A DNA stretch of 64,000 bases, taken from Variovorax boronicumulans (GTDB lineage: Bacteria > Pseudomonadota > Gammaproteobacteria > Burkholderiales > Burkholderiaceae_C). The notes beneath the pieces are model-generated. The model was not told the origin of the DNA and searched no databases. It worked only from the letters and a program-made list of their open reading frames with translations. Within the stretch, counting starts at the first letter, position 1. Every line of letters starts with the position of its first letter. Positions 19,401 to 27,247 of the stretch are shown in pieces. The position numbers were made by a program, and so were the translations under genes. The stretch lies in NCBI RefSeq assembly GCF_029892485.1, contig NZ_JARXVG010000012.1:62001-126000 (forward strand). Direction: 5' to 3'.

Positions 19401-22400
19401 TGTGGCGGCATGGTGGAGCAGCCGCGTCAATGCCGAAGTGCCCGATCCGCTGAGTGCCCAGCAGCGCAGCTACCTCGAAAACCTCGCGCATGACACCTGG
19501 CTGTTCTTCGAGCATGTGGTCGGCCCCGATGACAACCACCTGCAGCCCGACAACCTGCAGCTGGAGCCGCAGCCCACCATCGCCCATCGCACCTCGCCGA
19601 CCAACATCGGCATGTACCTGCTGGCGGCGTGTTGCGCGCGCGAGTTCCGCTGGATCGACACGGCGGCACTGCTCGCCCGCATCACCGCCACGCTAGACAC
19701 CGTGGACCGCATGCAGAAGCACCAGGGCCATCTTTTCAACTGGTACGACACGCAGACCCTGAAGCCGCTGCCGCCGGACTATGTCTCCAGCGTGGACAGC
19801 GGCAACTTCGCGGGCCACCTCGTGGCGGTGGCGCAGGCCTGCCGCACCTTTTCGGCGGAGGGCTGCGAGACCCACGAGGCGCCCGCACTCGAAGCCCTCG
19901 CGCAACGCTGCGACGCGCTGCACGCCGGCATGGATTTCAGCGGCCTCTACGACGCCAAGCGCCACCTGTTCCACATCGGCCTGCGCGTCGAGGAGAACGT
20001 GCTCGACGCGAGCTACTACGACCTGCTGGCTTCCGAGTCGCGCCTCCTGAGCTTCCTGGCGATTGCCAAGGGCGATGTGCCGCGCCGCCACTGGATGGCG
20101 CTGGGCCGGCCGTTCCTGCTCGTGGGTTTCGAGCCCAGCCTCAAATCGTGGTCGGGCTCGATGTTCGAGTACCTGATGCCGGCGCTCGTGATGTCCGAGC
20201 CCGAAGACGGCCTGCTGCAGGTGGCCAACACCGCGGCCATCGCCGAGCAGCAGGCCTTCGGCCGCGCGCAGAACCTGCCGTGGGGCGTTTCGGAATCGGC
20301 CTACTTCGCGCAGGACCACTCGCTCGCCTACCAGTACTCGCCCTTCGGCGTGCCGCGCCTCGCGCTGCGCCGCACGCCGCCCACCGACCGCGTGATCGCG
20401 CCCTATGCGAGCGCGATGGCCGCGGTGCTGGCACCGGCCGCTGCGGTGGCCAATCTCGAACGGCTCGAATCGCTGGGCGCGCGCGGCGAGTTCGGCTTTC
20501 ACGACGCGGTGGACTTCACCGCGTCGCGCCAGGCCGAGGGCCAGGACTACACCGTGGTGCGCAACTTCATGGCGCACCACCAGGGCATGTCGCTGGTGGC
20601 GTTGTGCAACGTGCTGCGGGGCGACGCACCGCGCCGCTGGTTCGGCAGCGCGGCGCTGGTGCAGGCGCACGAATCGCTGCTGCACGAGCGCACGCCGCGG
20701 CAGATCATCGGCAGCGCCGATCCGCGCACGCCGCCCGAACCCAGCCAGACCGAGCTGGCGCCGTTGTTCCAGCCGCGCCTGGTCGATCCGATGGCAGCCG
20801 GTTTCCAGCCCACGCACCTGCTGTCGAACGGCCGCTACACGGTCGCGCTGCGCGCCAACGGCGCGGGCGTGAGCCGCTGGCGCTCGTTCAACGTGACGCG
20901 CTGGCGCGACGACCCGCTGCGCGACAGCCACGGCACCTTCTTCTACATCCGTGATGAAGGACAGGAAGGCCAGCGCCAGCTCACCTCGCTCACCGCGCTG
21001 CCCGCACCTGGCGCCGACTGGCTCTACCGCACCCGCTTCCTGGCCGACCAGGTGCAGTTCGATGCGGCCGGCCCCGGCCTGCAGGTGCGCACCACGGTGC
21101 TCATCAGCCCCGAGGACGACACCGAGCTGCGCAACATCACGCTGCACAACTCGGGTGAGGAAACGCGCACGCTCGAACTAATCTCGTACTTCGAGCCGGT
21201 GCTCTCGAATCCCAAGGCCGACGAGGCGCATCCGGCCTTCGCCAACCTGTTCGTCGAGTCGCGCTGGGAACCCGCGTGGCGCGCGCTGCTGCTGTCGCGC
21301 AAGGCCCGGCTGCATGGCGATGCGGTGGTGGCGGCCGCGCACTTCGTTGCCTCGGTCGATGCCAATGTGCTGTCCATCGACTGCATGACCGACCGGCGCG
21401 CCTTCATCGGCCGCAACCGCTCGCTCGCGAGCCCCGCGCTCGATCCGCAACCGCTGGGCGCCAACGGCAAGCCGGTGAACGGCCTGGACCCGATCGCGTG
21501 CCTGCGCGTGCGCCTGTCGATCGCGCCGGGCGCCACCGCGCGCCTGAGCTTCGCGACCGCCGCCGACGAAAGCATCGAGGCGCTGATGCCCAGCATCGAC
21601 CGCTACATGCAGCCGATGCATGTGGAGCGCGCCACGCGCATGGCCGCCACGCTGGCGCAGGTGCGCCTTCGCGACCTGAGCATCGCGCCCGCGCAGAACC
21701 TGGCGCTGCAGGACCTCACGACCATCCTCACCTACACCACGCCGCGCGTGATGAAGGACCGGGGGCTCATCGACCTGCGGCAGATCTGGCGCTTCGGCAT
21801 CTCGGGCGACAAGCCCATCGTGCTGGTCTACATCCATTCGATGAACGGCATGGGGCTCATCAACACGCTCTTGCGCGCGCAGCCGTGGTGGGGCTTCGGC
21901 GGCGTGGCCTGCGACCTGGTGGTGCTCAACAGCGAGCCCAACTCCTACCTGATGCCGCTGCAGCGCGAGATCGAGACCCTGCGCACCCGCGTGCAGCAGC
22001 AGACCCAGAACAGCTTTCCGCGCAACGACACGGCCGGCTTCTACCTGTTGCGCGACCACGAGGTGGCGCCGTCGGAAAAGGCTGCACTCTCCAGCCTCGC
22101 GCGCGTGGTGTTCACGGCGGACGGACGCGCCCTCGAAGTGCAGGTGGCCGCGTTGCACGAAGCGCGCAGCCCGACGATCGCCGACGACAGCAGCGCGCCG
22201 GTGCCGCAGCGCACGCCGCTCCTGATGCGCTCGGCCGCGGCCCAGTCGACCCAGCCCGCGACCATGCCGATGACGGCGCCCACCGGCCGCTTCGATGCAG
22301 AGAGCGGCGAGTTCCGCTTCGACGTCGACATGGACAACCGCACGCCGCGCCCCTGGGTCAACGTGATCGCCAACGCCAACTTCGGCTTCCAGGTGTCCGA

Positions 22401-24639
22401 GTGGGGCACGGGCTTCACCTGGGCCGGCAACAGCCGCATGCACCAGGTCACGCCGTGGTCGAACGACCCGGTGCAGGACCCGGCCTTCGAGCACTACCTG
22501 CTGCAGGACCTTTCCACGCGCGAGCTGCTGCCGCTCACGCCGGCCGGCCAGGGCGCCAGCGGCTCCGAAGACGTTCGCCACCGCGTGCGGCACGGGCAGG
22601 GCTACTCGGTCTTCGAATGCCGGCTGCGCAACCTGACGCTCAGGACCACCTTCTTCGCGGACCGGGACGATGCCGTCAAGCTGGTGCAGGTGCGCGTGCA
22701 TAACGAGGGCGCGAACCAGCGGCGCCTGCGCGCGCTCGGCATGGTCGAGTGGCAGATGGGTGCGGCACGCGGCGAGCGGCGCACGGTGCATTGCTGGAAG
22801 CCGGAAGACCAACCCGCGGTGTTCGGCCAGCAGCGCGAATCGGGCGGCGGCTTCGGCGGGAGCACGGCTTTCCTGCTGCTCGCGGGATTGCCGGGCGCGA
22901 CACAGTGGACCTGCGACCGCAACGAGTTCTTCGCGGGCCACGGCATCGTCGAAGTGCCCGAAACGCTCGCGCGGCGCGCGGGCAGCGGCCTCGATGCCTG
23001 CGCGGCCATCGCCGGCGAGTTCGTCGTCGGCGCCGGCGAGACCGCGGAATTCACCTTCGTGCTGGGCCATGCCGACACCGCAGATGCCGCGCTGGACCTG
23101 GCGCACCGCTGGCGGCAGCGCGACATCCCTGAAGCACTGGCTCAGGTGCGCGGCTTCTGGGACGAACTGCTCGGCCGCCTCGCGGTGCGCACGCCCGATC
23201 CGCTCTTCGATGCGATGGTCAACCGCTGGCTCATCTACCAGACGCTGGCCTGCCGGCTCTGGTCGAAGGCCGGCTTCTACCAGGCGGGCGGCGCCTTCGG
23301 TTTCCGCGACCAGCTGCAGGACGCGATGGCTTTCGCGCTCACCGATCCGGCGCGGCTGCGCGATCAGATCCTCGTCAACGCCGCGCGCCAGTTCCCCGAG
23401 GGCGACGTGCAGCACTGGTGGCACATGCCCGGCGGCGCCGGCGTGCGCACGCATTTCTCGGACGACCTGCTGTGGCTGCCGTTCGCGACGGCGCACTATG
23501 TCGAAGTGACCGGCGATGCCTCGCTGCTCGACCAGGTGGTCGGCTTCATCGAAGGCCCCGCGATTCCCGACGGTGCCGAAGACGCCTACTACGCACCGCA
23601 GAACAACGGCCGCACGGCCACCGTGTTCGACCACGGCGCGCGCGCCATCGATCGCAGCCTCAAGACCGGCGTGCACGGCCTGCCGCTGATGGGCACGGGC
23701 GACTGGAACGACGGCATGAACCGCGTCGGCCACGAAGGCCGCGGCGAATCGGTGTGGCTCGCGTGGTTCCTGTGCAGCGTGGTGGAGCACTACGCGCCCA
23801 TCGCCGAGGCGCGCGGCGAACACCAGCGCGCGGCGCGCTGGACCGAAGCGCGCCGAGGCTGGATCGCCGCGCTGCACGACGCAGGCTGGGACGGCGAATG
23901 GTTCCGCCGCGCCTTCTTCGACAACGGCGCGCCGCTGGGCTCGTCGGCGAACGACGAATGCCGCATCGACCTGATCGCGCAGGCGTGGTCGGTGCTCTCG
24001 GGCGCATCGGACGAAGCGCACACCGGCCCGGCGATGGCCGCCGTGAAGAAGCACCTGCACGACGAGCCGGCGGGCCTGCTGCGCCTGTTGACGCCGCCCT
24101 TTGCGCACTCGACCAACAACCCGGGCTACATCCAGGCCTACCCGCAGGGCGTGCGCGAGAACGGCGGACAGTATTCGCACGGCGCGGTGTGGGCGCTGAT
24201 GGCGCAGGCGCTGCAGGGCGACCATGAAGCCGCGTGGCAGAGCTTCGAGGGGCTGAGCCCGGCGCACCGCGCCACGCATCCGGAGCGCGGACCGGCCTAC
24301 GAGCTGGAGCCCTACGTGATGGCGGGCGACATCTACGGCGCCGCGCCGTATGTGGGCCGGGGCGGCTGGAGCTGGTACACCGGCTCGGCCGCATGGCTGC
24401 ACCGCGCCTCCGTCGAAACGCTGCTGGGGCTGAGCGTGAAGGGCAGGCAGCTCTCGCTGACGCCGCACGTGCCCGCGCACTGGCCGGGCTTCGAGATCGC
24501 ATTGCGGCTCGGCGGGCGCAGCCTCACGCTGCAATGGGGCGCACCCGAGGTGGCCGCCACGCCCACGCACCATGTGGCCGTGGGCGAATGGATCGACTGG
24601 CAGGCGCTGCCGGCGAACGCCGTGCTGCGCGTCGGTTAA
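16435..24639 (+). CDS. ndvB: Cyclic beta-1,2-glucan synthase-like protein (NdvB/ChvB/Cgs family)
   Basis: About 2,734 residues, the size of Agrobacterium ChvB and Brucella Cgs, which build cyclic periplasmic glucans from UDP-glucose at the inner membrane. In order: an N-terminal SPAAEWLLDNFHLVE block (about 97-112); membrane helices near 420-475; a GT84 glycosyltransferase core with DSD at 644-646, SHDLLEG at 757-763 and the RVHRW and GDWQL motifs at 790-801; helices near 830-875 and 950-995; a glucoamylase-like domain about 1012-1400; and GH94 phosphorylase-type domains to the end, with GDWNDGMN and catalytic Asp near 2426. The TTG start at 16435 is chosen because residues encoded further upstream look out-of-frame (Arg/Cys/His-rich) and overlap the small gene. 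The exact product (linear or cyclic) is inferred from the family. Confidence 0.88.
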   Translation: MSAAAVVDRLQGLSHYARTLLLGPHDPVALPIRAELFGAQRFEQHGHSLARAQVVKEDRRRAGEGAPFFPRVDENLESLRAAFDYIARISQSGRYVSPAAEWLLDNFHLVEAQLQQIHDGVPRSYYARLPKLATPPLAGLPRVYGIAWAYVAHTDSVLNKTLFTAFLNAYQDIDELTLGELWALPTTLRVVLLENLRRVAESIAENKVAREIAHAAWDAAPDLSAHDLDVLYRALQSHGLQDNYLTQLWQRLPVEHGENMPALVRWTEQHCPSGPALINDAQNAQAAANLTVGNIITTLRMIGQVEWSDLIEPVSRSLRVLRELPSFASESELTRQQITHAMERVARDTEQPEREVAEAVVRMAASAPADDAAAETDRADGTAGYYLFGQGRAALIAALQSGGKTGRPSRTGATCSHRNWRLPAYLLSVAVGAALLLAVVAHGLPHRGDWVTVAALFLLAWPLSEALLALAQRIMAESVRVQALPRLDFAGGIPERHRTLVVIPTLLTSAASNAQLAHRLELHWLANREQHAQFALLTDWADAPQASLPADAPLLEDAIERIAALNAKYPAPDGTAQRFLVLHRPRTWSDTEERWMGWERKRGKLEMLVHLLATGNTSDIGGFLPLAPGQQLAAGRTPYVLTLDSDTGLPPGALRDLVSIAAHPLNAPEVDAESRRVVAGFGILQPRIVTPFPMRNERSPFHWMFAGQCGLDPYGSGASDIYQDVFGSGSFTGKGLLNVRAVHATLDGRLPDSAVLSHDLLEGTVARCAMVSDVVLVEDHPHHAGVAASRVHRWVRGDWQLLPLMWRARRFGIDALGLWKMGDNLRRSQVVPASFALLVLVIFTQAMPLGWALAAVGSALVLGPLLGALAGLVPTRRAIELRHFFDVGAVELLRALASAAWQFVQLAAQTRLLLDAAFLATWRLVVSRKHLLQWTTAAQAQAQSSQQLLPFLRSGAIGTLICLALAVAAHWSAYPVIGPLLFVLWALAPVAAWWSSRVNAEVPDPLSAQQRSYLENLAHDTWLFFEHVVGPDDNHLQPDNLQLEPQPTIAHRTSPTNIGMYLLAACCAREFRWIDTAALLARITATLDTVDRMQKHQGHLFNWYDTQTLKPLPPDYVSSVDSGNFAGHLVAVAQACRTFSAEGCETHEAPALEALAQRCDALHAGMDFSGLYDAKRHLFHIGLRVEENVLDASYYDLLASESRLLSFLAIAKGDVPRRHWMALGRPFLLVGFEPSLKSWSGSMFEYLMPALVMSEPEDGLLQVANTAAIAEQQAFGRAQNLPWGVSESAYFAQDHSLAYQYSPFGVPRLALRRTPPTDRVIAPYASAMAAVLAPAAAVANLERLESLGARGEFGFHDAVDFTASRQAEGQDYTVVRNFMAHHQGMSLVALCNVLRGDAPRRWFGSAALVQAHESLLHERTPRQIIGSADPRTPPEPSQTELAPLFQPRLVDPMAAGFQPTHLLSNGRYTVALRANGAGVSRWRSFNVTRWRDDPLRDSHGTFFYIRDEGQEGQRQLTSLTALPAPGADWLYRTRFLADQVQFDAAGPGLQVRTTVLISPEDDTELRNITLHNSGEETRTLELISYFEPVLSNPKADEAHPAFANLFVESRWEPAWRALLLSRKARLHGDAVVAAAHFVASVDANVLSIDCMTDRRAFIGRNRSLASPALDPQPLGANGKPVNGLDPIACLRVRLSIAPGATARLSFATAADESIEALMPSIDRYMQPMHVERATRMAATLAQVRLRDLSIAPAQNLALQDLTTILTYTTPRVMKDRGLIDLRQIWRFGISGDKPIVLVYIHSMNGMGLINTLLRAQPWWGFGGVACDLVVLNSEPNSYLMPLQREIETLRTRVQQQTQNSFPRNDTAGFYLLRDHEVAPSEKAALSSLARVVFTADGRALEVQVAALHEARSPTIADDSSAPVPQRTPLLMRSAAAQSTQPATMPMTAPTGRFDAESGEFRFDVDMDNRTPRPWVNVIANANFGFQVSEWGTGFTWAGNSRMHQVTPWSNDPVQDPAFEHYLLQDLSTRELLPLTPAGQGASGSEDVRHRVRHGQGYSVFECRLRNLTLRTTFFADRDDAVKLVQVRVHNEGANQRRLRALGMVEWQMGAARGERRTVHCWKPEDQPAVFGQQRESGGGFGGSTAFLLLAGLPGATQWTCDRNEFFAGHGIVEVPETLARRAGSGLDACAAIAGEFVVGAGETAEFTFVLGHADTADAALDLAHRWRQRDIPEALAQVRGFWDELLGRLAVRTPDPLFDAMVNRWLIYQTLACRLWSKAGFYQAGGAFGFRDQLQDAMAFALTDPARLRDQILVNAARQFPEGDVQHWWHMPGGAGVRTHFSDDLLWLPFATAHYVEVTGDASLLDQVVGFIEGPAIPDGAEDAYYAPQNNGRTATVFDHGARAIDRSLKTGVHGLPLMGTGDWNDGMNRVGHEGRGESVWLAWFLCSVVEHYAPIAEARGEHQRAARWTEARRGWIAALHDAGWDGEWFRRAFFDNGAPLGSSANDECRIDLIAQAWSVLSGASDEAHTGPAMAAVKKHLHDEPAGLLRLLTPPFAHSTNNPGYIQAYPQGVRENGGQYSHGAVWALMAQALQGDHEAAWQSFEGLSPAHRATHPERGPAYELEPYVMAGDIYGAAPYVGRGGWSWYTGSAAWLHRASVETLLGLSVKGRQLSLTPHVPAHWPGFEIALRLGGRSLTLQWGAPEVAATPTHHVAVGEWIDWQALPANAVLRVG

Positions 24640-24669
24640 GGTCCGCGGGCCGATTCCACACGCACGCCC

Positions 24670-25197
24670 ATGACCAAGATCCAGTTCCGCCGCAAGCTCA
24701 TCGTCATCATCCTGCTGTGCGTGGCGGTCACGGGCGCGGTGGTGCGGCACTATGCGGAGCGCGGCACGACCACCCGCGACATCGCCACGCTGCTGATGGT
24801 GCTGTGGGTGCCGATCATCGGCAACGTGATCGCGTGGCTCATCGGCAAGCTGCCGCGCCGCGCACCACCGCCCGAACCCGTGACCTTCGATGCGCTGGGT
24901 GCGTTCACGCCGCATCTGCTGGCCGACATCACGTTGCGCCCGCCGGCACTGCCAGTTCACGACGTGCCGCTCGGCGCCGGGGAATACCGCTGCGCGCTGG
25001 TGATCGACAACGAAGGTTTTTCCGCGCGGTGGTTCGTGCCGCCGGGCGACGCGCTGGAGCGCGGCAAGGCGCATCCGCTCGACATCGAGTTCCTGACGCC
25101 GGAGCTCGCCAGGCCCCGCTTTGCGCAAGGTGCGGACTTTCGTGTGCTGGTCGGCGATTCGTTCATTGCCGACGGCCGGGTCGTGCAGTTCAGATAG
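24670..25197 (+). CDS. Small membrane protein of unknown function
   Basis: A 175-residue protein beginning 30 bp after the glucan synthase stop and probably cotranscribed with it. Two hydrophobic helices (about 10-27 and 40-60) are followed by a soluble beta-rich domain. That domain has a stretch resembling an EF-Tu domain-2-like barrel (YRCALVIDNEGFSARWFVPPG, then PLDIEFLTPELARPRFAQG). I do not recognise a named family. Position suggests an accessory role in glucan synthesis or export, but similar small genes also occur alone. Confidence 0.75.
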   Translation: MTKIQFRRKLIVIILLCVAVTGAVVRHYAERGTTTRDIATLLMVLWVPIIGNVIAWLIGKLPRRAPPPEPVTFDALGAFTPHLLADITLRPPALPVHDVPLGAGEYRCALVIDNEGFSARWFVPPGDALERGKAHPLDIEFLTPELARPRFAQGADFRVLVGDSFIADGRVVQFR

Positions 25198-25352
25198 CGG
25201 AGCGTGGTGGCGACAGCCACCATTGCGAAGCCTCCCGCCGCCACGGGGTTGCAAAAAGGGGCGATTGTTCGCCCACGGGAAACTGACTACTGCCCCGAGG
25301 CCCCTTGGTCTCGCGGGCGTCCGCTTCCACACTTCCTGGACTCCCGCAACAA

Positions 25353-25377
25353 GCATCGGCACGCGCTTCGCCGATGC
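25353..25377 (+). promoter_or_regulatory. Stem-loop in the leader of the MFS gene
   Basis: GCATCGGC (25353-25360) and GCCGATGC (25370-25377) form a perfect 8-bp stem around a 9-nt loop, ending 18 nt before the ATG of the MFS exporter. It may limit ribosome access or be a protein site. There is no regulator gene beside it. Confidence 0.35.
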
Positions 25378-25395
25378 GCTCCAGGACCCCTCTTC

Positions 25396-26637
25396 ATGAT
25401 GAATGCACCCAGCAGCAATCCCTGCATCGACGACCTGTCGTCGTCGCCCGGGCAGGTCGCGACGACCCGCTCCGCCTGGCTCGCCGTCGGCTCCATTGCC
25501 GTCGGCACCTTCGCGATGGTCTCGACCGAGTTCATGCCCATCGGCCTTCTCACCGACATCGCGCGCGGCCTGAACGTCTCCGACGGCACGGCCGGCCTGA
25601 TGGTCACCATGCCCGGCGTGCTCGCCGCCTTCGCCGGGCCGGCGCTGATCGTCGCCTCGGGCAAGCTGGATCGGCGCACCGTGCTGATCGCGCTCACCAC
25701 CTTGCTGATCGCCTCGAACCTGCTCGCAGCCTTTGCGCCCAACTTCGCCACGATGCTCGTCGCGCGCCTGCTGCTCGGCCTGTGCGTGGGCGGCTTCTGG
25801 ACCTTCGCACCCGCGGCCGCCACGCAGTTGGTGCCCGACGCCTCGAAGGCGCGCGCCATGTCGCTGGTGCTGGCCGGCGTGTCGGCCGCCACCGTGCTCG
25901 GCGTGCCCGCGGGTTCGTTCCTCGGCACGCTGTTCGGCTGGCGCGCTTCGTTCGCGGTGACCGGCGCGCTCGCCGCGGTGGTGCTGCTGGTTCAGCTGTG
26001 GCTGCTGCCTGCGATTCCGCCGGTGCGCGCCATCGGCGCCCGCGACCTGCTGACGCCGCTCACGCGCCGCATGGCGCAGGTCGGGCTGCTTGCGGTGCTG
26101 TTCTTCATCGCCGGCCATTTCGCGGCCTACACGTACCTCAAGCCGCTGCTGCAGCAGGTGTTCGGCCTGGAACCCAACGCGGTGTCGACGCTGCTGCTGG
26201 TCTACGGCGCGGTCGGCTTCATCGGCACCTTCGTCGGTGGCAGCCTGGTGGCGCGCAGCGTGCGCGGCACCACCTTGCTGGCGGCGCTGATGCTCGCGAC
26301 GGCGCTGCTGCTGTCCACGATGATCGGCAGCGGCTTCGTGCCCGGCGCGGTGGTGGTCTTCATCTGGGGCGTGGCCTTCGGCCTGATCCCGGTGGCGCTC
26401 ACCGGCTGGATGATGGAAGCCGTGCCCGATGCCCCCGAAGCCGGCCAGGCGCTGCTCGTGAGCGGCTTCCAGGTCGCGATCGCCTCCGGTGCGCTCATCG
26501 GCGGGCTGACGGTCGACAACTTCGGCATCTCCAGCGCGATGGTGCTCAGCGGCGTGCTGGTGCTGATCGCCGCGCTGATCGTCGGGACGCTGGGCCGCGC
26601 GCGCGGCGGCGCGCCGCTGGCGGCCATTCCGGAATAA
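25396..26637 (+). CDS. MFS transporter, DHA1-type exporter (12-helix)
   Basis: A 413-residue inner-membrane transporter with twelve hydrophobic segments. The family marks are STEFMPIGLLTDIA in helix 1, the conserved RLLLGLCVGGFWTF around helix 4, and GVSAATVLGVPAGSFLG (motif C of antiporters) in helix 5, which point to the AraJ/NepI/YdhP-type exporters of sugars, nucleosides or drugs. The start is the first of two adjacent ATGs (25396). The longer open frame further upstream encodes a non-hydrophobic, low-quality stretch. No regulator is adjacent. Confidence 0.88.
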   Translation: MMNAPSSNPCIDDLSSSPGQVATTRSAWLAVGSIAVGTFAMVSTEFMPIGLLTDIARGLNVSDGTAGLMVTMPGVLAAFAGPALIVASGKLDRRTVLIALTTLLIASNLLAAFAPNFATMLVARLLLGLCVGGFWTFAPAAATQLVPDASKARAMSLVLAGVSAATVLGVPAGSFLGTLFGWRASFAVTGALAAVVLLVQLWLLPAIPPVRAIGARDLLTPLTRRMAQVGLLAVLFFIAGHFAAYTYLKPLLQQVFGLEPNAVSTLLLVYGAVGFIGTFVGGSLVARSVRGTTLLAALMLATALLLSTMIGSGFVPGAVVVFIWGVAFGLIPVALTGWMMEAVPDAPEAGQALLVSGFQVAIASGALIGGLTVDNFGISSAMVLSGVLVLIAALIVGTLGRARGGAPLAAIPE

Positions 26638-26942
26638 CGAAACTGGCGCCCCCGCACGGACCCGCCTGGCCGGGCCCGTGCATCCCGCGGTGAAGCGCGC
26701 GTTGCCCGCGCACATCGCCGGGAGGCCGTCGAACGCAGCATCTACCGAGCCATGCGTTGCTCGGGGTGCCGTGGCAGGGCAGGCAGCCCGCGTCAAGCTG
26801 CCTGCGCCGGTGCGCTGCAAGCGCACGGATTCGCGAGCGCGATGCGATCGTCGCCGCCATTCCATCTCCAAATGCATTGATCGAAATTCGAACAACCGAA
26901 ATCGATTGCAAAACAAATGCAGTGATCCAGACAAATTATTGA

Positions 26943-26969
26943 CAATTGATTTTGAAATGCAATCAATTG
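26943..26969. promoter_or_regulatory. Inverted repeat CAATTGAT-N11-ATCAATTG
   Basis: A perfect 8-bp inverted repeat with an 11-bp spacer overlapping a TTGACA -35-like box (26939-26944), about 280 bp before the adhesin ATG. The symmetry and the placement fit an operator for a dimeric regulator. Confidence 0.5.
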
Positions 26970-27108
26970 AACATCCGCGACGGCCGAGTGCGGCAAATTG
27001 CACAAAGGAAAATAAAAACCAATAGCCAAAATTGGTTGTTAATAAATGTCTTATTTGTCGAGAAGTATTTCACGCGCCTCAGAAGCTGCGCACTTTTAGA
27101 CTCGCCGT

Positions 27109-27122
27109 TCTCGAATTCGAGA
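27109..27122. promoter_or_regulatory. 14-bp perfect palindrome TCTCGAATTCGAGA
   Basis: An uninterrupted palindrome in the leader region 126 bp before the adhesin ATG. It is likely a protein-binding site or a small hairpin in the leader RNA. Confidence 0.4.
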
Positions 27123-27139
27123 GCAAGGTCAATAAAACA

Positions 27140-27167
27140 AAAACCGCCGAATCCACAAGGCGGTTTT
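27140..27167 (+). terminator. Terminator-like hairpin in the adhesin leader
   Basis: AAAACCGCC (27140-27148) pairs with GGCGGTTTT (27159-27167) around a 10-nt loop. The A-run before and the T-run (four T) after make it look like a bidirectional intrinsic terminator. It stands 80 bp upstream of the adhesin ATG with no gene close before it, so it may act as an attenuator or insulator. Confidence 0.5.
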
Positions 27168-27247
27168 GCTGCAGCTTCTCTCGTATGGCATGTCCATCGA
27201 ACCGTGGCGCTCGCTGCGAAGACAGCCTGAAATCACTGAAAAATCTC

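Larger units (their letters stand above)
26638..27247 (+). promoter_or_regulatory. AT-rich regulatory region upstream of the adhesin
   Basis: These 610 bp have no convincing gene. Up to about 26840 the composition matches the chromosome. From about 26850 to 27140 it is strikingly A/T-rich for this window, with TTGACA at 26939-26944 and several short inverted repeats listed separately. ACCAAT (27018-27023) and ATTGGT (27031-27036) form one more pair. An in-frame open stretch from 27032 continues into the adhesin frame, but it is not supported as coding because the adhesin's ESPR start lies at 27248. The composition suggests either a horizontally acquired promoter or a site for a nucleoid-type silencer. 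Confidence 0.6.

Noticed and set aside
21178..27003. 1,941-residue open frame on the minus strand
   Set aside because: Shadow of ndvB-like gene, MFS gene and the spacer; reads as His/Arg/Gly-rich without domains.
26678..27025. 115-residue plus-strand open frame before the adhesin
   Set aside because: Sits across the border of GC-rich and AT-rich DNA, lacks a ribosome-binding site and any recognisable pattern.
27032..27247. N-terminal extension of the adhesin frame from 27032
   Set aside because: Upstream residues do not resemble a signal peptide; the ESPR start MNKTYRSIWN at 27248 is unambiguous.
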